From Carnobacterium_B sp040274945 (GTDB lineage: Bacteria > Bacillota > Bacilli > Lactobacillales > Carnobacteriaceae), in contig NZ_JBEMAR010000003.1 in the NCBI RefSeq assembly GCF_040274945.1, positions 183,186-247,185 of the forward strand: 64,000 nucleotides of DNA. The letters run 5' to 3'. Shown here piece by piece: positions 53,310 through 63,455 of this stretch. Numbering within the stretch: the first letter of the stretch is position 1; every line of letters starts with the position of its first letter. The position numbers and the translations under genes were made by a program. The notes under the pieces were generated by a model that made no database searches, was not told the DNA's origin, and saw nothing but the letters and a program-made list of their open reading frames with translations.

Positions 53310-53709
53310 CTTTTGTAGCCTCCACTTTTTTAATACACCATTGAATCAATTCTTCCATACGTTCCGTTCGTTTTGCTAAATGTAGATAACCCATTAATGA
53401 TTCAAATCCAGTAGCTACACGATACGTTGTGATATCCGCATTTTTTGCTGAAGTGTAACTTTTAGAATTTCTACCTCGTTTATACATTGTCACTTCTTCT
53501 TCTGTCAAAAAGTCTTCTTCCGCTAACATTTCATGCATCAAGAAACTTTGTGCTTTTGCTGAAACAAAATGTGTAGCCGTTTTGTGCAGTTGGCTTGGTT
53601 TCGTGTAGCCTTGTCCGACTAGATAATCGCGAATATAAGTTTCATATATAGCATCTCCTACATAAGCCAATGCTAATCCATTTAATAATGCCCAATTTTT
53701 TTCTGTCAT
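53296..53709 (-). CDS. mrnC: Mini-ribonuclease III
   Basis: A ribonuclease III catalytic domain without the double-stranded-RNA-binding domain, which trims 23S rRNA ends. The active-site signature is LALAYVGDAIYETYIRDYLV near the N-terminus. From the ATG at 53709 it has 137 residues, starting seven bases past the end of cysS. Confidence 0.93.
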   Translation of the reverse strand: MTEKNWALLNGLALAYVGDAIYETYIRDYLVGQGYTKPSQLHKTATHFVSAKAQSFLMHEMLAEEDFLTEEEVTMYKRGRNSKSYTSAKNADITTYRVATGFESLMGYLHLAKRTERMEELIQWCIKKVEATKDDKR

Positions 53710-53716
53710 GTGTTTA

Positions 53717-55123
53717 TTATCCTCTTCTCCATCTAGTTCCTTGAGGGGTATCATCTAAAATAATGCCCTCTTCTTTTAACTGGTCCCTAATTTCATCACT
53801 GCGTTGGAAGTTTTTCGCTGCACGTGCTGCATTTCTGTCTTCGATCAATTGCTCAATTGTTTCATCCAATAATTCTGTTGCCGCAAATGCAATACCAAAA
53901 ATTTGAACTAATTCTTGAAACTGATCCAACATGGCTTCAAGAACAACTTTAGAAACAACAGAACGTTCGCTATAAATGTTCATTGCTTTAGCCATTTCAT
54001 AAACGACTGTAATACCATTGGCAGAATTAAAGTCATCATCCATTTCTTTTATGAAGTTTTCTTTGAATGATGTGAATTGATTCAATTGTTCTTGGTCATC
54101 TATTTCTGTTTCTACTGCATCTTTTAAACGGTACATTGCATTATCATAAGCTGTTTTTATTTTTGCTAAATTGGCTCTAGCTTCTTCGATAGTTGTTTCA
54201 TTGTAGCTAATGGGTCTGCGGTATTGAGTTGTTGCCATAAAGAAGCGGACGATCTGAGGGTCTACTTGTTTAATAATATCATGGACCAAAACAACATTCC
54301 CTATCGACTTACTCATCTTTTCATTATCCATAGTTACAAAACCATTGTGCATCCAGTAGTGAGCAAATGGGTGTCCAGTTTTAGCTTCACTTTGAGCGAT
54401 CTCATTCTCATGATGTGGAAAGGTTAAATCTTGTCCTCCAGCATGGATATCAATCGTATCCCCTAAATATTTTGTAGCCATAACAGAACATTCAATATGC
54501 CAGCCTGGACGACCTGCTCCCCAAGGTGATTCCCAACTAATTTCTTCTGCTTTAGCTGATTTCCATAAAGCAAAGTCTAATGGGTCTTCTTTTTTATTAT
54601 TTTCTTGAGCAGTTAAACGATTACTTGCTCCAACTTCCAATTCGTCAACTGAGATGTCGCTTAGTTTACCATAGTCTTTAAATTTCCTTGTACGGTAATA
54701 AACATCGCCCTCTACTTCATAAGCATACCCTTTTTTTACCAGTACGGCTATAAAATCAATAATTTCAGGCATGTTTTCCATTACACGCGGATGATGTGTG
54801 GCTTCTTCTACTCCTAGAGCGTGTGTATCCGCATGATAGGCTTCAATAAATTTATCAGCTACTTCTTGAGCAGTTAAATCCAACTCTTTTGCTGTACGAA
54901 TAATTTTATCGTCTACATCAGTAAAGTTTGAAATATATGCTACATCATATCCGCGATATTCAAGGTAGCGTCTGACCGTATCAAATGCAACGGTACTGCG
55001 TGCATTTCCAATATGAATATAATTATAAACTGTTGGTCCACAAACATACATCTTTACTTTTCCTTCTTCTATTGGAACGAACTCTTCTTTTTCTCTTGTT
55101 AACGTATTATAAATTTTTAGCAT
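53717..55123 (-). CDS. cysS: Cysteinyl-tRNA synthetase
   Basis: Class I aminoacyl-tRNA synthetase, 468 residues. The zinc/HIGH region is MYVCGPTVYNYIHIGNARST, with zinc ligands in HIECSVM and HHENE, and the KMSKS loop is EKMSKSIGN. It lies downstream of cysE, under the cysteine-type T-box. Confidence 0.97.
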   Translation of the reverse strand: MLKIYNTLTREKEEFVPIEEGKVKMYVCGPTVYNYIHIGNARSTVAFDTVRRYLEYRGYDVAYISNFTDVDDKIIRTAKELDLTAQEVADKFIEAYHADTHALGVEEATHHPRVMENMPEIIDFIAVLVKKGYAYEVEGDVYYRTRKFKDYGKLSDISVDELEVGASNRLTAQENNKKEDPLDFALWKSAKAEEISWESPWGAGRPGWHIECSVMATKYLGDTIDIHAGGQDLTFPHHENEIAQSEAKTGHPFAHYWMHNGFVTMDNEKMSKSIGNVVLVHDIIKQVDPQIVRFFMATTQYRRPISYNETTIEEARANLAKIKTAYDNAMYRLKDAVETEIDDQEQLNQFTSFKENFIKEMDDDFNSANGITVVYEMAKAMNIYSERSVVSKVVLEAMLDQFQELVQIFGIAFAATELLDETIEQLIEDRNAARAAKNFQRSDEIRDQLKEEGIILDDTPQGTRWRRG

Positions 55124-55154
55124 AGCTACTCTCCTTCTTTACTTAAAGATACAG

Positions 55155-55685
55155 TTAATGAGGAATTTTTTTTCCATTTATTTTCACTACTTTAGCAGGG
55201 ATACCTACCGCAGTCGAATTAGGCGGCACCGTTTCTAAGACAACTGCTGAAGCACCAATCTTTGAATCATTGCCTATTGTTATAGGTCCTAAAACCTGCA
55301 CATGTGCAGATAACAATACATTATTTCCAATTGTTGGATGACGCTTCCCTTTGTCTTTTCCTCTTCCGCCTAATGTCACCCCATGAAAAATAATAACGTC
55401 ATCTCCAATACTAGCCGTTTCACCAATCACAACACCCATACCATGATCGATGAAGAGTCTCTTGCCTATTGTAGCACCAGGATGAATTTCAATTCCCGTT
55501 AAAAAGCGAGAAAAATTTGCAATCATACGACTCACTAGAAATGCATTTCGCTGGTACAAAAAATGTGCCCATCGATGAAAAATGATTGCATAGAAACTAG
55601 GGTACGTTAATAGGATTTCAAGTGTACTTTTAACTGAAGGATCATTCTGTTTGATTGTTTGAATGTCTTCTCTCAATCTCCTCAT
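55155..55685 (-). CDS. cysE: Serine O-acetyltransferase
   Basis: First step of cysteine synthesis, making O-acetylserine from serine and acetyl-CoA. The left-handed beta-helix is seen as hexapeptide repeats with GIEIHPGATIGKRLFIDHGM and GVTLGGRGKDKGKRHPTIGN. The 176-residue length is the short type without the full N-terminal domain of E. coli CysE. It is the first gene after the T-box. Confidence 0.93.
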   Translation of the reverse strand: MRRLREDIQTIKQNDPSVKSTLEILLTYPSFYAIIFHRWAHFLYQRNAFLVSRMIANFSRFLTGIEIHPGATIGKRLFIDHGMGVVIGETASIGDDVIIFHGVTLGGRGKDKGKRHPTIGNNVLLSAHVQVLGPITIGNDSKIGASAVVLETVPPNSTAVGIPAKVVKINGKKIPH

Positions 55686-55711
55686 AGATTATTCCACCTT
55701 ATTTTTTTTTA

Positions 55712-55955
55712 CAAAAAAACAGCGTCTCTTATATGATAAAAGACGCTGTTGCGTGGTTCCACTTTTCTTTATCGCCTTATTCCTATTGATTAGACTAGGC
55801 AACCTTTGACACTGTAACGGGTGTTAGCCGATAAGAGTCTACTACTTCTTCAACCCTATAACTCAGAGACGCACTTCACCCAATAGCCACCGTCTGCTTC
55901 CACCACTACAGACTCTCTTTAGATTTTTATTGGGTTACTCTTTCTCATCATTGTT
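55712..55955 (-). promoter_or_regulatory. T-box riboswitch controlling cysE-cysS (cysteine type)
   Basis: The minus-strand RNA contains the T-box core AAAGTGGAACCACGC (from 55765) and a terminator CAGCGTCTTTTATC.../GAGACGCTG (55720-55748) followed by TTTTTTT. The upstream stem I region includes GGGTGAAGTGCGTC; a UGC (Cys) specifier codon there fits the downstream genes. Uncharged tRNA-Cys would stabilise the antiterminator and switch on cysE and cysS. Confidence 0.88.
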
Positions 55956-55989
55956 TTTCATTTTATTTAATTTATTTTTTTGTTTAAGA

Positions 55990-57459
55990 TTAGAGTTTTG
56001 CTAACGCTGCTTGTAGATGTGCTTGAGCTTTTTCGCGGCCAAGTAGCTCGATCGTTGGTCCAATTTCCGGTCCATGTGATTGTCCTGTCACAGCTACTCG
56101 AATAGGCATAAAGAGATTTTTCCCTTTAATTCCAGTTTCTTTTTGTACTGTTTTAATCGCTTTTTTGATTTCATCTGCATCAAAAGGCGTAATTTCATCT
56201 AATTGTTTAGAGAAAGCTTTTAAAACTTCTGGAACTGTTTCACCTTCTAAAACTTCTTTAGCTACACTATCGATTGCGGGTTCTTCACTAAAGAACAAAC
56301 TTGATAGTTCAACAATTTCTGCCCCATAGCTCATTTGTTCATGGTATAAGCTCACAACTTTTTGAACCCATTCTAATTTCTCTGGTGATGCATTTTCTTC
56401 AACATAACCAGCTTTGATCAGATGTGGCAAAGCTAATGCTGTTACTGTTTCTAAATCAGCTTGCTTCATGTATTGATTATTAATCCATTCTAATTTTTTA
56501 GCATCAAATGCTGCTGGTGATTTGCTTAAACGTGCAGGATCGAACATTTCAACAAATGTATCATGATCAAAGATCTCTTCTTCTCCAACAGGTGACCATC
56601 CTAATAAAGAAATAAAGTTAAACATCGCTTCTGGCAAGTAGCCTAATTCGCGGTATTGTTCAATAAATTGAAGAATATTGCCATCACGTTTGCTTAATTT
56701 TTTACCTGTTTCACTATTGATGATTAATGTCATGTGTCCAAATTGAGGAGCTTCCCATCCAAATGCTTCATAGATCATTAATTGTTTTGGTGTATTCGCA
56801 ATATGGTCATCTCCACGTAAAACATGTGTAATTTCCATAAAGTGATCATCTACAGCCACTGCAAAATTATATGTCGGCATACCATCACGTTTTACGATCA
56901 CGAAGTCTCCGCCAATGCTTTCTGCTTCAAAAGAAATATGTCCTTTTACGATATCTTCAAAATTGTACGTGTTTTCTTTGATCACACGGTAACGAATAAC
57001 TGGCTCAATACCTGTTGCTTCTTTTTCTTTTTGTTCCTTAGCTGTTAGGCTTGCACATTTCCCGCTGTAATGAGGCATTTCTCCTCTAGCTCTTTGTGCT
57101 TCACGTTCTTCTTCTAACTCTTCTTCTGAACAGTAACATTTGTATGCACGATTGCTTAACAATAATTGTTCAACTAATGGATCATAAATTTCTCTACGTT
57201 CAGATTGGCGGTAAGGACCAAATTCTCCTGGACTATCTGGACTTTCATCCCAATCCATTCCTAACCATTTCAAGTTTTCTAACTGGCTAGCTTCTCCACC
57301 TTCAATATTGCGTTTTAAATCAGTATCTTCAATACGGATGATAAAGTCTCCACCATTGTGTCGTGCAAATAAATAATTGAATAATGCTGTACGAGCATTC
57401 CCAATATGTAGATGTCCTGTTGGGCTTGGCGCATAGCGTACTCGAATTTTTTTTGTCAT
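55990..57459 (-). CDS. gltX: Glutamyl-tRNA synthetase
   Basis: Charges tRNA-Glu and, in organisms with GatCAB, also mischarges tRNA-Gln. HIGH motif: YAPSPTGHLHIGNARTALFN; KMSKS-type motif: KLSKRDGN. Length 489 residues. It is followed by the T-box of cysE. Confidence 0.97.
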   Translation of the reverse strand: MTKKIRVRYAPSPTGHLHIGNARTALFNYLFARHNGGDFIIRIEDTDLKRNIEGGEASQLENLKWLGMDWDESPDSPGEFGPYRQSERREIYDPLVEQLLLSNRAYKCYCSEEELEEEREAQRARGEMPHYSGKCASLTAKEQKEKEATGIEPVIRYRVIKENTYNFEDIVKGHISFEAESIGGDFVIVKRDGMPTYNFAVAVDDHFMEITHVLRGDDHIANTPKQLMIYEAFGWEAPQFGHMTLIINSETGKKLSKRDGNILQFIEQYRELGYLPEAMFNFISLLGWSPVGEEEIFDHDTFVEMFDPARLSKSPAAFDAKKLEWINNQYMKQADLETVTALALPHLIKAGYVEENASPEKLEWVQKVVSLYHEQMSYGAEIVELSSLFFSEEPAIDSVAKEVLEGETVPEVLKAFSKQLDEITPFDADEIKKAIKTVQKETGIKGKNLFMPIRVAVTGQSHGPEIGPTIELLGREKAQAHLQAALAKL

Positions 57460-57521
57460 AATTTGTATCCTCTTTTCTTTCTATTTTTTATATCTACTGA
57501 ATCCAACTTTACTAACTAGAA

Positions 57522-58019
57522 TTAAAGAAGTGATGGCTTGTTATCTTGCTTTTCTAATAAGCAAATCGCCATTGCTGCAATACCTTCATTTCGTCCGATA
57601 AAACCCATTGTTTCAGAAGTTGTCGCTTTAACGTTAACATGTTGGATACTTGTTTGACAATCATAAGCTATGTTTTCTTTCATTTTCTCTAAATATGGAG
57701 CCATCTTGGGGTTTTCAGCTACAATTGTGGCATCTATGTTGCCAATCGTATAACCTTCTATTTTCAGTTCACCCCATACTCTACGGAGCAACTCCCGCGA
57801 GTCTATATCTTTAAATTGAGCATCAGTATCGGGAAAATGGTGACCGATATCGCCTTTACCTCCAGCTCCTAATAGAGCATCTATAATAGCATGAATGAGC
57901 ACATCGGCATCAGAATGACCTTCTAATCCATAGTCAAAAGGAAGGGTTACTCCACCAATGATTAAGTGTCTATCACTGACAAATTGATGGACATCATACC
58001 CTTGTCCTACACGAATCAT
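57522..58019 (-). CDS. ispF: 2-C-methyl-D-erythritol 2,4-cyclodiphosphate synthase
   Basis: MEP-pathway enzyme forming the cyclic diphosphate. Metal ligands appear in GQGYDVHQF (D9, H11) and the conserved GLEGHSDADVLIHAIIDALL is next. Length 165. It follows ispD by 17 bases; the pair shows that isoprenoids, including quinone tails, come from the MEP route. Confidence 0.96.
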   Translation of the reverse strand: MIRVGQGYDVHQFVSDRHLIIGGVTLPFDYGLEGHSDADVLIHAIIDALLGAGGKGDIGHHFPDTDAQFKDIDSRELLRRVWGELKIEGYTIGNIDATIVAENPKMAPYLEKMKENIAYDCQTSIQHVNVKATTSETMGFIGRNEGIAAMAICLLEKQDNKPSLL

Positions 58020-58036
58020 AACCTAACCTCCTTCTT

Positions 58037-58753
58037 CTACTTATCTTGCTCTTCTCTATGGAGCAAAATGGCTTTTCCAGTTACCATATCTTCAGGAGTG
58101 GTAATTTTTATATTGTCATAAGATCCTTCTACTACTAAAACAGCCTTTTCCAATCGTTCAACTAATGACGCATCATCGGTTCCTAAAAAACTATCTGTTC
58201 TGGCTTTTTCATGTGCTTGCAGAACCACTGAACTGTCGAATGCTTGAGGAGTTTGTATTTGCCATAACTCACTTCTTGGCAGTGTAGTTTTAACTGTATG
58301 GTCTGAGTGAACAGCTTTAATCGTGTCTTTTGCCGGAACTCCTAAAATAGCTGCTCCAGTTTTTTGAGCTGCTTCATTTAACCGATCAATAGCTTGCTGT
58401 TCAATGAATGGCCTTGCGCCATCATGAATCAGTACAAGACCTGAAGAGGTTTTATTTTTCAAATTTTGCAGTCCTTTATAAACACTATGCTGTCGCTCTG
58501 TACCACCTATAGCAATTGTAATCGGCTTTTCACTGTACATTTGTTCTTGTTGCAACAAATCCGTGATCAGCTTAACCTCATCTTCTTTTACAACTAGAAT
58601 AATATGGCTACAATTTTCATCGTTCAAAAATAGAGTTAATGGGTATTCAATCAACGGCTTATTTAGTAAAGGTAATAAAATTTTATTCTTAGAAGATCTC
58701 ATGCGTCTTCCATGACCAGCTGCCAATAATATCAGCTCATAGTCCTTGTTCAT
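58037..58753 (-). CDS. ispD: 2-C-methyl-D-erythritol 4-phosphate cytidylyltransferase
   Basis: MEP-pathway CTP-dependent nucleotidyltransferase, 238 residues. The N-terminal nucleotide-binding loop is LLAAGHGRRMRSSKNKILLP, with VLIHDGARPFI and LWQIQTPQAF following. Its ATG lies 12 bases after yacL. Confidence 0.95.
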   Translation of the reverse strand: MNKDYELILLAAGHGRRMRSSKNKILLPLLNKPLIEYPLTLFLNDENCSHIILVVKEDEVKLITDLLQQEQMYSEKPITIAIGGTERQHSVYKGLQNLKNKTSSGLVLIHDGARPFIEQQAIDRLNEAAQKTGAAILGVPAKDTIKAVHSDHTVKTTLPRSELWQIQTPQAFDSSVVLQAHEKARTDSFLGTDDASLVERLEKAVLVVEGSYDNIKITTPEDMVTGKAILLHREEQDK

Positions 58754-58764
58754 CGCACCAGCTC

Positions 58765-59877
58765 CTAATCTTTATCTTTAATACCTTTTTGAGAATGAAC
58801 CGGTTTTGCGAATATCATTCGTCCAGCTGCTGTTTGAAGCGCACTGGTTACGACAACCTCAATTGTTTTGTTCATAAAGTGTTGGCCTTCTTCAACAACA
58901 ATCATTGTTCCGTCATCTAAGTATGCTACTCCTTGGCTACGTTCTGTACCAGCTTTAACGATCATGACCGTCATATTTTCACCAGGGATCACGACTGGTT
59001 TTACTGCATTAGCCAATTCATTGATGTTTAATACGGGCACATTTTGAAATTCACTTACTTTATTTAAATTGTAATCATTCGTGACTACAACCCCATCTAA
59101 TAATTTTGCCAGCTTAATCAGTTTACTGTCGACTTCTGTGATGTCTTCAAAATCGCCATCATACATTTCAACTTGCATATCATCTTCTTTTTGCAAAGCG
59201 TTTAATATATCTAACCCTCTACGTCCACGCACTCGCTTCAAGCTGTCAGATGAATCAGCAATGTATTGCAATTCTTGTAATACAAAGTTAGGGATTAAAA
59301 TCGTTCCTTCAAGAAAACCTGTTTTGGCAATATCATAAATTCTTCCGTCAATAATCACACTAGTATCTAGTATTTTGTATTTGCGGAATGTTTCATCTGC
59401 CAGTCTCTCTAAGACTTTTCCATCTTCCTCTTCGGTATTCCTTTTTGCTTTTACCTGGAAGAGTTTACGCCATTCATCTCGGCGAGTTGTCCCAACACGG
59501 AAACCTAAATAAGCAAAACCAATAACTAAGATAATAGGGATTACATCACTAACAACTGGTATTCCCATACCAATCAATACTACGCTAATTAGCCAAGCCA
59601 GAACCAATCCTATGATTGTTCCTAAACTCCCAAATAATAAATAGGTTACACTTTGTTGACTTAAAAAAGTTTCAATCTTTTTAAATGCTTGTTCAATGTA
59701 CGTCACCGATAAAAAAGAAATAAATAAAAATATAATAGCACCAATCAAAATATTCGTGACTACATTGTTAACATATGGATTCTCAAATCCTGCCATATTC
59801 CATGCAGTTGGCATTAAACTTGCTCCAATACTTCCACCGATAAGAATAAATATACCGGTTATGATTTTTTTAACCAA
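58765..59877 (-). CDS. PIN/TRAM domain membrane protein (YacL family)
   Basis: Four N-terminal membrane helices (residues 1-125), a PIN nuclease domain (ILDTSVIIDGRIYDIAKTGF and LLDGVVVTNDYNLNKVSEF with conserved aspartates) and a C-terminal TRAM RNA-binding domain (VAYLDDGTMIVVEEGQHFMN). Length 370. The start is TTG 59877, seven bases after GGAGG. It lies between radA and ispD, as in Bacillus but without disA. Precise cellular role unknown to me. Confidence 0.9.
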   Translation of the reverse strand: MVKKIITGIFILIGGSIGASLMPTAWNMAGFENPYVNNVVTNILIGAIIFLFISFLSVTYIEQAFKKIETFLSQQSVTYLLFGSLGTIIGLVLAWLISVVLIGMGIPVVSDVIPIILVIGFAYLGFRVGTTRRDEWRKLFQVKAKRNTEEEDGKVLERLADETFRKYKILDTSVIIDGRIYDIAKTGFLEGTILIPNFVLQELQYIADSSDSLKRVRGRRGLDILNALQKEDDMQVEMYDGDFEDITEVDSKLIKLAKLLDGVVVTNDYNLNKVSEFQNVPVLNINELANAVKPVVIPGENMTVMIVKAGTERSQGVAYLDDGTMIVVEEGQHFMNKTIEVVVTSALQTAAGRMIFAKPVHSQKGIKDKD

Positions 59878-59964
59878 AACTATTCCTCCTTCATAAATGG
59901 AGTTCCTGTCTTATACGAAAAAAAACAGGAACTTGCCATTTTATTTTTTATTGCTTATTTGTAC

Positions 59965-61335
59965 TTAAGAAAAAGCTTTCTTTATAGCTTCAGCTATCGT
60001 CATAACACCTATAACCTCTATATTTTCAGGGAAAGTCCAACCACCAATATTGTTTTTGGGAATCATGATCCGTTTAAACCCTAATTTAGCAGCTTCATTT
60101 ACCCGTTGTTCAATCCGGCTGACTCGTCTGATTTCTCCAGTCAACCCAATTTCGCCAATAAAACAATCGGTTTCTTTTGTTTCTTTTTCCTGATAACTGG
60201 ATGCCACACTAATAGCAATCGCTAAGTCAATTGCTGGTTCATCCAATTTAACGCCACCTGCTGATTTTAAATAAGCATCCTGGTTTTGCAGCATTAGTCC
60301 CGCTCTCTTCTCTAGAACAGCCATAATTAAAGACACACGGTTATAATCTAACCCGCTAGCTGTCCGCCGAGCATTTCCAAAAGCAGTAGGTGTAATCAAC
60401 GATTGAATTTCAGCTAAAATGGGACGTGAACCTTCCATTGAAGCCACTACAGCAGAACCTGTTGCTCCAGATAAACGTTCTTCGAGAAACATTTCCGAAG
60501 GATTCAATACTTCTACCAAACCGCCTTCGCGCATTTCGAAAATCCCAATTTCATTAGTTGAACCAAATCGATTTTTAACTGCTCTTAAAATACGGAAAGT
60601 ATGATGTCTTTCTCCTTCAAAATACAATACCGTGTCTACCATGTGCTCCAACATCCGTGGACCAGCAATAGATCCTTCTTTTGTAACATGTCCTACAATA
60701 AAGATAGCAATGTTATTCGTTTTTGCAATTTTCAATAAATCAGCTGTGCTCTCTCTGACTTGAGAAACACTTCCTATTGCTCCGGTAATATCGGCTTGGT
60801 TCATGGTTTGAATAGAATCAATAATAACATAATCAGGCTTTAAGTCCTCAATTGTTTGCCTTATTGCTCCCATATCCGTTTCAGGATAAATATAAAAATC
60901 TGCACCTTTTACACCCAAGCGGTTAGCCCGCATTTTAATTTGACTCGAGCTTTCCTCACCACTTACATATAAAACTTTTCCACCAGCTAGATTCAACTGT
61001 GCTGAAACTTGCAGTAAAAGTGTTGATTTTCCAATACCAGGATCTCCACCAATTAAAACCAACGAGCCTGGTACTACTCCGCCTCCTAAAACACGGTTTA
61101 ATTCTTTTAGCTTTGTTTTTACTCTAGGAACTTTAGATACTGTGATGTCTTGAATTGCTTCAGCTTTAGCAGTTTTACCAGTCATACTCACACGACTTCT
61201 ACGATCATTTTTATCTGCTACTATTTCTTCTTCCATTTGATTCCAACTACCACAGTTTGGACAACGTCCCATCCATTTTGGTGATTCATACCCACATGCT
61301 TGGCAGACAAATTTAGTAATTTTCTTTTTTGCCAC
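59965..61335 (-). CDS. radA: DNA repair protein RadA
   Basis: RecA-like branch-migration helicase used in recombination and transformation. A zinc finger (C11, C14, C25, C28), Walker A LIGGDPGIGKST, the RadA motif KNRFGSTNEIGIF and a Lon-like C-terminal domain (LDEPAIDLAIAISVAS) are present. It starts with GTG 61335, eight bases after GAGG. Length 456. Confidence 0.96.
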   Translation of the reverse strand: MAKKKITKFVCQACGYESPKWMGRCPNCGSWNQMEEEIVADKNDRRSRVSMTGKTAKAEAIQDITVSKVPRVKTKLKELNRVLGGGVVPGSLVLIGGDPGIGKSTLLLQVSAQLNLAGGKVLYVSGEESSSQIKMRANRLGVKGADFYIYPETDMGAIRQTIEDLKPDYVIIDSIQTMNQADITGAIGSVSQVRESTADLLKIAKTNNIAIFIVGHVTKEGSIAGPRMLEHMVDTVLYFEGERHHTFRILRAVKNRFGSTNEIGIFEMREGGLVEVLNPSEMFLEERLSGATGSAVVASMEGSRPILAEIQSLITPTAFGNARRTASGLDYNRVSLIMAVLEKRAGLMLQNQDAYLKSAGGVKLDEPAIDLAIAISVASSYQEKETKETDCFIGEIGLTGEIRRVSRIEQRVNEAAKLGFKRIMIPKNNIGGWTFPENIEVIGVMTIAEAIKKAFS

Positions 61336-61553
61336 CTATTCAGCCTCACCTTCTGAGTTTTTAAAAACGATTTATTTTATTTTAACATAAATGCGATTAG
61401 AATAGGCATTGAAACAGATAAAAGGCAGATTAATTCAAGCATTCTTCAACAGAAATTCATAATCTTACTTTATCTCCTTGTGGCCATTCATAAATCGATT
61501 CGACTTTCTAATCATTCAATAAACCAACTCATCCGTCTATTCAAGTGATTCTA

Positions 61554-62111
61554 TTATCTACCCGAAGAACCAAATCCGCCTGAACGAACTTTCCCATTTG
61601 CTTTATCCGTATCGGCTTTTAAGAATGACATAAATATACCTTGGCCAATTCGATCTCCTTTTTTTATTACATGATCGGTTAATCCATAATGAATAAACTG
61701 AAAATAAATATGCCCCTCATTATTTTCATTATTATAATAATCCGAATCAACAATACCAACTCCATTCGGCAAGATCAATTGATGTTTAATTGGGTTACTT
61801 GAACGATTCGCCAATTGGAGATACTCGTCTTCTCCCATATAAGCTTTGATACCGGTCGGGACTAATGTTGATTTTAAATATTTTTTGTCTTCTTCTATAA
61901 ATATCACATCTGTTTTCTTTTGTTTTATTACCCGGGCAATGCTTTTCACTATCACTTTCCAAATAGAAGGCACTACTGTATCCTCTGCCGCTTCAAAATC
62001 ATAGCCTGCTGCATGATTTGTTGCTCTTATTGGTAAATGAACCTCTTTTGCTTTATAAGCTGCTATTACTTCAAATCCACGTTTCTTTTCCATACTTTTA
62101 AATTTCCTCAT
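61554..62111 (-). CDS. dut: dUTP diphosphatase
   Basis: Hydrolyses dUTP to dUMP to keep uracil out of DNA. Motifs: AAGYDFEAAED, LANRSSNPIKHQLILPNGVG, KKGDRIGQGIF and the C-terminal GGFGSSGR, so the trimer-type enzyme is complete. A basic insert of about 30 residues (IWKVIVKSIARVIKQKKTDV) after motif 1 makes it longer (185) than the usual 150, as I recall for lactic acid bacterial forms. The first ATG (62111) has AGGA seven bases upstream. The 218-base gap to radA has no obvious gene. Confidence 0.93.
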   Translation of the reverse strand: MRKFKSMEKKRGFEVIAAYKAKEVHLPIRATNHAAGYDFEAAEDTVVPSIWKVIVKSIARVIKQKKTDVIFIEEDKKYLKSTLVPTGIKAYMGEDEYLQLANRSSNPIKHQLILPNGVGIVDSDYYNNENNEGHIYFQFIHYGLTDHVIKKGDRIGQGIFMSFLKADTDKANGKVRSGGFGSSGR

Positions 62112-62254
62112 TTCATATCCTATTCGGTAACTGCTTAATTATAACAAAAAATACGCCAACTAGCGATTCACTCTATTCTATTACCTCATAATCCATCTAT
62201 GGGCAATTTGCACAAATAACGCTTAGTTGTTTTGTGCAGATTCCCCTTTTAGAA

Positions 62255-62268
62255 AGGTAGCGTTTACA
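62255..62268 (+). promoter_or_regulatory. Possible catabolite-responsive element before the sugar ABC ATPase gene
   Basis: AGGTAGCGTTTACA matches the cre consensus TGNAANCGNTNNCA at all but two fixed positions. It lies 54 bases before the start codon, so CcpA repression is plausible for this sugar-transport gene. Confidence 0.45.
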
Positions 62269-62321
62269 TTATGATTACATTATAAGAAATTAGCTATTAA
62301 TAGAGAGGAAATGTGACTAGA

Positions 62322-63428
62322 ATGGTAGAAATCGCACTTAAAAATATTAATAAAAAATATGAAAATAACGAAAATTATTCAGTAACAAACTTTGACTTAA
62401 ATATAAAGGATCGTGAATTCATTGTATTTGTTGGACCTTCAGGATGTGGAAAATCAACTACTTTACGTATGGTTGCTGGATTGGAAGATATTTCAGAAGG
62501 AGAATTATATATTGGAGATAAACTAGTTAATGATGTTGCTCCTAAAGATCGCGATATCGCAATGGTTTTCCAAAACTATGCTTTATACCCTCATATGACG
62601 GTATATGATAATATGGCTTTTGGTTTAAAATTACGTAAATACAAAAAAGAGGAAATCAAACAACGTGTTGAAGAAGCTGCTGAAATTTTAGGATTAACAG
62701 AGTTCTTGAAACGTAAACCAGCTGCACTATCTGGTGGACAACGTCAACGTGTTGCTTTAGGACGTGCTATCGTTCGTGATGCTAAAGTATTTTTAATGGA
62801 CGAACCTCTATCAAATTTAGATGCTAAATTACGTGTAGCAATGCGAGCTGAAATCGCAAAATTACACCGTCGTTTAAATACAACTACGATTTATGTAACA
62901 CATGATCAAACAGAAGCAATGACGATGGCAGATCGTATCGTTATCATGAAAGACGGATTCGTTCAGCAAATCGGAACACCTAAAGAAGTTTATAATACAC
63001 CAGTTAACGTTTTCGTCGCAGGATTTATTGGATCTCCGGCAATGAACTTCTTCGATGTTACTTTAACAAATAATATTATCTCTAATGGTAAAGGATTATC
63101 TATCACACTTGACGAAAGAAATGCAAAAAATCTTGCAGCTAAAGGTTATGAAGGTAAGAAACTTATTTTTGGTATTCGTCCTGAAGACATTCACAGCGAA
63201 CAAATTGTTTTAGATGCTAATCCAAATAGTATCGTACATGCTGAAGTTGTCGTATCTGAATTACTTGGAGCAGAAACTATGCTTTATACTAAAGTTGATG
63301 GCACAGAATTCATTTCAAAAGTTGATGCTAGAGACTTCCATAATCCTGGAGAATTTATTGATTTATCCTTTAATTTAAATAAAGCACATTTCTTTGATAC
63401 AGATACTCAAGAAGTCATTAAAAACTAA
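62322..63428 (+). CDS. msmK: Multiple-sugar ABC transporter ATPase (MsmK/UgpC family)
   Basis: Cytoplasmic ATPase energising carbohydrate importers. Walker A: FVGPSGCGKSTTLRMVAGLE; Q-loop MVFQNYALYPHM; signature LSGGQRQRVALGRA; Walker B VFLMDEPLSNLDAKLR; the C-terminal TOBE-type regulatory domain follows from about residue 235 (IGSPAMNF onward). Length is 368 from ATG 62322; a GTG at 62313 is an alternative start. No permease or binding-protein genes adjoin, consistent with an ATPase shared by several sugar systems. Confidence 0.93.
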   Translation: MVEIALKNINKKYENNENYSVTNFDLNIKDREFIVFVGPSGCGKSTTLRMVAGLEDISEGELYIGDKLVNDVAPKDRDIAMVFQNYALYPHMTVYDNMAFGLKLRKYKKEEIKQRVEEAAEILGLTEFLKRKPAALSGGQRQRVALGRAIVRDAKVFLMDEPLSNLDAKLRVAMRAEIAKLHRRLNTTTIYVTHDQTEAMTMADRIVIMKDGFVQQIGTPKEVYNTPVNVFVAGFIGSPAMNFFDVTLTNNIISNGKGLSITLDERNAKNLAAKGYEGKKLIFGIRPEDIHSEQIVLDANPNSIVHAEVVVSELLGAETMLYTKVDGTEFISKVDARDFHNPGEFIDLSFNLNKAHFFDTDTQEVIKN

Positions 63429-63455
63429 TAGCTTGTAAACTCAATTCGAATTGTG

